This document shows positions 59,393 to 64,000 of a stretch of 64,000 bases of DNA, one piece after another. The stretch is taken from positions 35,892-99,891 of the forward strand of contig NZ_JAFCLZ010000029.1 of the NCBI RefSeq assembly GCF_018130165.1, written 5' to 3'. Each line of letters opens with the position of its first letter. Within the stretch, counting starts at the first letter, position 1. The notes below the pieces were generated by a model that saw nothing but the letters and a program-made list of their open reading frames with translations, ran no database searches and had not been told where the DNA came from. This DNA comes from Bradyrhizobium sp. JYMT SZCCT0180. GTDB lineage: Bacteria > Pseudomonadota > Alphaproteobacteria > Rhizobiales > Xanthobacteraceae. A program made the translations under genes and the position numbers.

Positions 59393-60598
59393 GTGAGCCC
59401 GATCGATACACTGTTCACCAACGCAAAATTCGCTGACGGTTCGCTCAATGATGTCGCCGTTGCGAACGGACGCATCAGCGCCGTTTCGAGGGCGGGAACC
59501 CAAATCTCGGCCGGTGCGCCGACACGCGATCTCGGCGGCGCGCTGATCGTTCCCGGATTTGTCGAAGGACACATCCACCTCGACACCAGCTTCTATGGCG
59601 ACGACTGGAAGCCCCACAAGCCCTATACCAACGGCTTCAACGTTCATGAACGCGTTGCCTTTCAGGCGCGGAATTTCGCCGAAGCGGCTCCCGTGGAAGT
59701 CCGCGCCCGAAATCAGCTCGAGCTTTGCATCGGCCATGGTTCGACGCATATGCGCAGCCATGTCACGGTGGACGGCACCATCGGGCTGCGATCGTTGGAG
59801 AAGATTCTGGCGGTGCGCGAAGCCTACCGGGGTATCATCGATATCCAGCTCGTCGCGTTCCCGCAGAGCGGTATCCTGCAAAGCTCCGGGACGGCCGAAC
59901 TGCTCGATGCAGCGGTGGCGATGGGCGCCGATCTCGTCGGCGGCATCGATCCCGCGAGCTTCGATCGCGATGTCGAAAAACATCTCGATGTCGTGTTCGG
60001 CATCGCGGATAAGCGCGGGGTCGGCGTCGACATTCATCTGCACGATAGCGGAACGCTGGGAATCTTCGAGATCGAACAGATTGCGGCGCGGTCGCGCGCG
60101 CTCGGCATGGGCGGCCTTGTCGCGATCAGCCACGCCTATGCGCTTGGCGATATCGCCCTCGACATCGCCAAACGCACGGCCGACGTTCTGGCGGAAAGCG
60201 ACGTTGCGATCATGACCAACGCGCCCGGACGCCGGCCCTTTCCGCCTGTCGCGCTTCTGCGTGAGGCCGGCGTCACCGTATTCGGCGGCAGCGACAATAT
60301 CCGGGACTCCTGGTGGCCATACGGCGATGGCGACATGCTGGGCCGCGCCAACATCATCGGCTACCGCTCCGGCTTCAACACCGACGACGAATTGGGGATC
60401 GCCCTTGACGTCGTGACCAGGGCCGGCGCGAAAGCGCTGCGGCTTAAGGGCTATGGGCTTGAGGTCGGCGACAAGGCCGATTTCGTGACCTTGAATGCGC
60501 AGCACGTGCCGGAGGCGGTGGTGGCGATACCTCGCGGGCGATCAGTCTACAAGAATGGAAAGCTCGTGGCCCGCGATGGCCAGCTGGTTCGATCGTAA
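59393..60598 (+). CDS. cytosine deaminase-like amidohydrolase
   Basis: The 401-residue amidohydrolase starts at GTG 59393. Metal ligands: His-x-His in GHIHLDTS, the CodA-like HMRSHV, His in DIHLHDSG, His in ISHAYALG and the final Asp in GGSDNIRDSWWP. The motif GHGSTHMRSHV is characteristic of the cytosine deaminase/creatininase-related branch. It hydrolyses an amino or formyl group of a pyrimidine-like ring. It is convergent with TenA, whose product is a thiamin pyrimidine, which suggests a salvage role. Confidence 0.87.
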   Translation: MSPIDTLFTNAKFADGSLNDVAVANGRISAVSRAGTQISAGAPTRDLGGALIVPGFVEGHIHLDTSFYGDDWKPHKPYTNGFNVHERVAFQARNFAEAAPVEVRARNQLELCIGHGSTHMRSHVTVDGTIGLRSLEKILAVREAYRGIIDIQLVAFPQSGILQSSGTAELLDAAVAMGADLVGGIDPASFDRDVEKHLDVVFGIADKRGVGVDIHLHDSGTLGIFEIEQIAARSRALGMGGLVAISHAYALGDIALDIAKRTADVLAESDVAIMTNAPGRRPFPPVALLREAGVTVFGGSDNIRDSWWPYGDGDMLGRANIIGYRSGFNTDDELGIALDVVTRAGAKALRLKGYGLEVGDKADFVTLNAQHVPEAVVAIPRGRSVYKNGKLVARDGQLVRS

Positions 60599-60610
60599 AC
60601 CAGCAACCAT

Positions 60611-61279
60611 TCAACGCCTGTTCAGGCGCCAGCCCATTTCCCAGAAATCGGCTTCGAGCCTTGTGGCTTCCTTGAAGGTCGCAATCAGCTCCGCCTCGCG
60701 GGCCGGCGTCGCGTAGCGATCGGCCAGGGATTCCAGATGCGTCCGCGCGTTCGCCGCGACCTCCTGATAGGCCGCACCGGCATATTCGGCGATCCAGACG
60801 CGATAAGGGTTGGTTGCGAGTAGCGCGTTCGGGTGTGCGGCGAGCCTTGTTGCGATCTCGGCGTAGCCGATCACGCAAGGCGCCAGCGCCACCTTGAGCG
60901 ACAGCAGGTCGCCGCGCATTCCGGCGTCGAGCACGTAGCGGGTATAGGCCAGCATCTCGACCGCCGGAGCGGCTTTCTCGAGATCGCCGGGCGACAGCCC
61001 CCAGCCGGCGCAGAGTTTGACGTGCAGGTCCATCTCGACGTCGAGAATCGCCGAGAGGCCGGCCGCCGCCTCGCGCATGTCCGCCAGCTGAGGCGACTTG
61101 TAGACCGCGAGCGCGTAGGCGCGCGCAAACTCGATCAGGAACAGATAGTCCTGAACGAGATAGTGACGAAACGCCGCCTCGGCGAGCGAGCCGTCCGCCA
61201 TGGCGTTCGTAAAGGCATGCCCGGTATAGGCGCGCCACTCGGCGGATGCTTCGGTCTTCAATCGCTCGAAGAAACTCAT
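60611..61279 (-). CDS. tenA: TenA-family thiaminase II / aminopyrimidine aminohydrolase
   Basis: The 222-residue all-helical protein has the TenA residues: Asp in YLVQDYLFLIEF, catalytic Cys in LAPCVIGYAEI and Glu in RLEADFWEMG, with HYLVQDY near residue 40. TenA hydrolyses aminopyrimidines from degraded thiamin, feeding the HMP salvage pathway. The convergent amidohydrolase, which is CodA-like, may remove an amide group from the same kind of compound. Length is normal. ATG 61279. Confidence 0.91.
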   Translation of the reverse strand: MSFFERLKTEASAEWRAYTGHAFTNAMADGSLAEAAFRHYLVQDYLFLIEFARAYALAVYKSPQLADMREAAAGLSAILDVEMDLHVKLCAGWGLSPGDLEKAAPAVEMLAYTRYVLDAGMRGDLLSLKVALAPCVIGYAEIATRLAAHPNALLATNPYRVWIAEYAGAAYQEVAANARTHLESLADRYATPAREAELIATFKEATRLEADFWEMGWRLNRR

Positions 61280-61480
61280 GATCTTTCGCTGGGCTGGCTT
61301 TTCAACGGGTGGCCTGTCCGGTGATAACAGACCACTGCGGCACGGGACAATGCCGCTCTGCGCAGAAGCATTTCATAGCCGGATGAAGCACGACGGCAGC
61401 TTGAACGCTGCTGCGACGTTTTGCGCCTCGCCCAGCCTTCCGGCGCCGGAACTCCGCAGTACCGGCCGCCGTTGACATGT

Positions 61481-61729
61481 ATGGCAACCGTTCTGCGCAA
61501 ACCCGTGATCATTGCCGCGATTGTCGCGGCAATCTCGATTACCACCATCATCCTGGTAGATCACACCAACCTGATCGTTGACCGACGGGCTCCCCAGACA
61601 CCTCCCGGCACGACATTCAACACGGTGAATGACGCCGGCGCGACGGTCAGTCCGACACGGCCTGAATCGGCGATCAAGCCGACACCGCCCGGCCCCGCAC
61701 CGGTCGAGCCGGCCATTCCAGCCAAGTAG
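61481..61729 (+). CDS. small membrane protein with Pro-rich tail
   Basis: 82 residues from ATG 61481. One membrane segment (PVIIAAIVAAISITTIILVD) is followed by a Pro/Thr-rich extracytoplasmic part (PQTPPGTTFNTVNDAGATVS) ending PGPAPVEPAIPAK. Not recognised. The longer open frame from 61421 has no ribosome-binding site. Confidence 0.5.
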   Translation: MATVLRKPVIIAAIVAAISITTIILVDHTNLIVDRRAPQTPPGTTFNTVNDAGATVSPTRPESAIKPTPPGPAPVEPAIPAK

Positions 61730-61859
61730 CCGATGGCCCCGCTGGTGCGCAAAAAACCATGCTGGTTGCCGGCAATCGCCTGCGTGTCGATGAATCTCGG
61801 ATATCGGGCCGCGCCTTGCGCAGGACCCGTTGGCTGATCCGGCCCCCGGCCCTACCGGG

Positions 61860-62045
61860 TCACTTGGCGTAGCCCTGGGATCGGAGCCACGCGACCTTGC
61901 GGTTTCCGTTCATCCAGTCGTCGGCATCTGCCTTGCTGGTCAGCCCGGTGATCACGCGTTGTTCGCTGCCCGGATAATCTGCCTGGATAGTCCAGTCGTC
62001 ATCTGCGATCCGGACGGTCTTGAAGGTCACTTTTGCTTTTGCCAT
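61860..62045 (-). CDS. small hypothetical protein
   Basis: 61 residues: AKAKVTFKTVRIADDDWTIQ then ADYPGSEQRVITGLTSKADAD and ending with WLRSQGYAK. It looks like a small beta-beta-alpha domain (DUF-type) common in Rhizobiales. ATG 62045 follows a weak site. The intrinsic terminator at 62115 is just upstream, which would separate it from any minus-strand transcript coming from further right. Confidence 0.6.
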   Translation of the reverse strand: MAKAKVTFKTVRIADDDWTIQADYPGSEQRVITGLTSKADADDWMNGNRKVAWLRSQGYAK

Positions 62046-62114
62046 GAGACCTTATGCACCATCCGGAGGGGACTGTGTGAGGTTTCTCATGATTGAAACC
62101 AGCGCGCGGGCAAT

Positions 62115-62142
62115 GAAAAAGGCCGCCAACCAAGGCGGCCTT
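62115..62142 (-). terminator. intrinsic terminator on the minus strand with no clear gene upstream
   Basis: AAGGCCGCC and GGCGGCCTT (62119-62127 with 62134-62142, perfect 9 bp, 6-base loop). Read on the minus strand the stem is followed by TTTTTC. Its transcript would come from 62143 or beyond. Confidence 0.75.
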
Positions 62143-62234
62143 GCAAGCTGAAGTGTCAATTATCGGACGCCGTTATGGTTGGGTGGGCATTTGCCTTCAC
62201 CCAGCGAGTATGCCGGGTGACGATCCCGTGGACT

Positions 62235-62248
62235 GTGACCGCCGTCAC
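62235..62248. promoter_or_regulatory. CRP/FNR-like site GTGACCGCCGTCAC
   Basis: GTGA-N6-TCAC, in context TGTGA-N6-TCACG, one base from the CRP consensus. It is 223 bp before the TadG-like gene. Confidence 0.4.
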
Positions 62249-62470
62249 GCAGGGGACGCCAACCAGGACGGACTAACGACAGCCTGATCCGCCTGCCCAA
62301 ATTGAAGGCAGAACGGCATCAATTCAGTAGAAGTACGGGAAATCGCGCGCCGCCAAAGGCAGCGCCTCCGGGAAATCGCGGGGATCGTTCAATGGAACTT
62401 TAGTGTTTGCCGTCTAACAAGCGCGGCACCGACCATTACCGGCTGACATAGATCCGAGGCGAGCCCAACC

Positions 62471-63782
62471 GTGCGTGTTCAATTTTTTCGGGCTCTGGCC
62501 AACATTGCCAATTCGACGAGGATCGGCGCGATCGAGTGCGTCGCCCGCTTTGGAAAAAACAGCTCGGGTAATATCGCCGTGCTGTTCGGGATTGTCCTGG
62601 TGCCCCTGCTGACCGCCGTCGGCTGCGCCGTCGACTATTCGGTGGCGAACAATCAGCGCACCAAGATGCAATCGGCGCTCGATGCCGCGATCCTGGCCGG
62701 CTCGATCGCCGGCAAACAAGCGCTCGATTCCGGCGCCAGCAGCACCGCGGCGATTGCGGCAGCCAATGCCGCAGCCGCCAATTTCTTCTCCGCCAATATA
62801 ACATCGGGCATCTCGGCCAGCATCAGTACCAACTTCACGATGAACGGCCTCACGCTTGCAGGAAAGGGAACGGCGACAGGCACCGTTTCCAACTCCTTCC
62901 TGAAGGTGGCCGGCCATCCGACCACGCAATTGTCAACGGCCTCGCAGTCGAGCTCGACGGCCCAACCTTACCTGAACGTCTATCTCCTGATCGATATCTC
63001 CGCATCGATGCTGTTGCCATCGACCCCTGCGGGCATCACGCAGATGATGAACGGCCAGGGCGGCTGCGCGCTGGCCTGTCACGACAAGGCCAACGGCACC
63101 GATTCATATGCCTGGGCGCAGAAGAAGGGAATCGAACTGCGCTACCAGGTCGTCAATCAGGGCGTCCAGAATCTGCTGACACACCTCAACAGCAATTCCA
63201 GCCTGAAATCCCACGTCAAGGTCGGGCTGTGGTCGTTCGACGACAACCTGACGCAACTGACGGCTCCGACCTACACCTATTCGTTGGTATCAAGCAATTT
63301 TCCGGCGCCTGCGCTCGCCAACACCGACGAGTCGGCGGCAACGCCCTTCAACAGCCTGATATCGAAATTCATCAGCGATGTCGGCCCCGCCGGTTGACGG
63401 CAGCTCCGCGTCCAGTCCGCAGAAAATGGTGATCATTGCCACCGACGGCGTCAACGATCCGACGCGTGCCTGGGTCTCGAATCCATCGCTTCGGTCGCAG
63501 GTCAAGGTGTTCGACACCGCCTTCTGCAGCACGTTCAAGAGCAAGGGCGTCACCGTTGCGATCATCAATACGCCCTATTATCCGATGACCTGGGACTGGG
63601 GCTACAACGCGACGCTCGGCCAGCCCGGCAGCCTCGGCGGCGCGACCCGCGTCGACGATATTCCGATCGCCTTGTCGGCGTGCGCAGGCAAATATTTTAC
63701 GGTGGCGTCAGACGTCGCCTCGATCCAATCGGCGTTCACAAAGCTTTTTGTGGCGGCGTCGCCGATACGGCTGACCAACTAA
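62471..63782 (+). pseudogene. TadG-like von Willebrand-domain pilus-assembly protein, broken by a frameshift
   Basis: Start GTG 62471. The N-terminal membrane anchor and the Tad motif are clear (NSSGNIAVLFGIVLVPLLTA, DYSVANNQRTKMQSALDAAI), and the VWA domain begins YLNVYLLIDISASMLLP with a MIDAS-like D-x-S-x-S. The first frame stops at 63397, just before a second frame (63378-63782) that continues with SSPQKMVIIATDGVNDPTRA. One extra T around 63389 (GGTTGACGG for an expected GGTGACGG) would explain the break. All other family parts are present, so this is either a recent pseudogene or a sequencing error. Confidence 0.82.
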
Positions 63783-63832
63783 CGCGTGGATGAGTTTAGG
63801 TTGGGCGATCCACTTGCACTGTCTCCGTCATC

Positions 63833-63936
63833 CTGAGGTGCGCGCTCTTGCGCGCCTCGAAGGATGAGAAGTGCCCGTGGCCCATCCTTCGAGGCTCGCC
63901 GAGCGGTGCAAGTGCACCGCAAGGCTCGCACCTCAG
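63833..63936. repeat. large palindromic intergenic element
   Basis: Outer arms CTGAGGTGCG (63833-63842) and CGCACCTCAG (63927-63936) enclose inner arms CCTCGAAGGATG (63855-63866) and CATCCTTCGAGG (63883-63894). Such nested palindromes with the CATCCTTCGAGG core are dispersed in many Bradyrhizobium-like genomes. Confidence 0.7.
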
Positions 63937-64000
63937 AGGCTGTGAATCTATGTGATCTGGCGTGTTTTTTTGTTTGCGGAACCGTGAGTCGAATGATTCG

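Larger units (their letters stand above)
62046..62470. other. 425-bp intergenic region with a minus-strand terminator and a CRP/FNR-like site
   Basis: No complete gene seen. A short minus-strand reading frame ending SLGEGKCPPNHNGVR before a stop codon at about 62165 looks like the C-terminus of a protein, but no start or upstream continuation is visible, so it is probably a relic. Confidence 0.4.

Noticed and set aside
63833..63936. Possible attachment site or IS end
   Set aside because: It is a nested palindrome of a common dispersed type with no transposase or integrase near it.

Overview
The window looks like chromosome of an alphaproteobacterium close to Bradyrhizobium/Rhodopseudomonas (Nitrobacteraceae). 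Reasons: high GC with strong third-position GC, dense uptake systems (a TRAP operon, a LivHMGF branched-chain ABC operon, two extra Liv-type binding proteins), FixL/FixJ-like and HWE-kinase signalling, DUF3551/DUF4864/DUF1488-type small proteins, and palindromic intergenic repeats of a kind familiar from this group. No rRNA, tRNA, CRISPR array, insertion sequence or prophage was seen. This taxonomic call is inference from gene content.

Layout. 1-3200: edge-truncated DUF417 membrane protein and AhpD/CMD-like gene, divergent from an AraC regulator, then a lower-GC orphan secreted protein. 3253-7011: TRAP operon dctP-dctQ-dctM facing a GntR/FCD regulator across an inverted-repeat operator. 7075-9764: class III cyclase with a WGR-like N-terminus; alanine dehydrogenase divergent from an Lrp/AsnC regulator. 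9761-14820: EmrAB-type efflux operon (HlyD protein, DHA2 MFS) facing a TetR regulator over two GGTAA-N6-TTACC sites; the operon also carries two unusual TetR-derived proteins, one with its HTH replaced by another domain. 14929-21167: 3-hydroxybutyrate dehydrogenase, patatin phospholipase and acetoacetate decarboxylase (ketone-body/PHB metabolism), a tandem pair of metallo-beta-lactamase-fold hydrolases separated by repeated hairpins, and an NDH-2-like flavoprotein. 21283-28152: a small decayed-looking ORF, tandem AraC paralogues, a PAS/GAF histidine kinase with two response regulators, a third AraC regulator. 28179-30156: SrpA-like catalase divergent from an ECF sigma factor.

30300-45117: a catabolic/uptake island with two Liv-type binding proteins, LivHMGF, a Gfo/Idh/MocA oxidoreductase, cytochrome P450, Baeyer-Villiger-type monooxygenase, enoyl-CoA hydratase and gamma-glutamyltransferase. 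A 33-bp direct repeat (32/33, exactly 660 bp apart) ending the convergent P450 and monooxygenase genes brackets an orphan gene and looks like an insertion scar. 45242-50333: HWE kinase, receiver protein, a run of small hypothetical genes, transglutaminase-like protease, rhodanese. 50421-55401: MFS transporter, an amidase with a histone-H1-like lysine-rich tail, a small membrane protein behind two GTGA-N6-TCAC palindromes, and an exported SMP-30-like lactonase.

55400-57000 is the most unusual part: a candidate small RNA with an intrinsic terminator, then three very small genes (50, 60 and 59 codons) whose products all carry a bacteriocin-type double-glycine leader (consensus L-x-x-x-E-L-[DE]-x-[VI]-x-G-G) but have unrelated mature parts. 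Two are co-oriented and one is divergent, with two CRP/FNR-like palindromes between them; no C39-peptidase exporter lies in the window. The end (57185-64000) has a DapA-family aldolase, a SecD periplasmic-domain-only protein, a cytosine-deaminase-like amidohydrolase convergent with TenA (probable thiamin/pyrimidine salvage), and a TadG-like von Willebrand protein broken by one frameshift. Start sites were chosen mainly by ribosome-binding sites and family length; alternatives are noted per gene.
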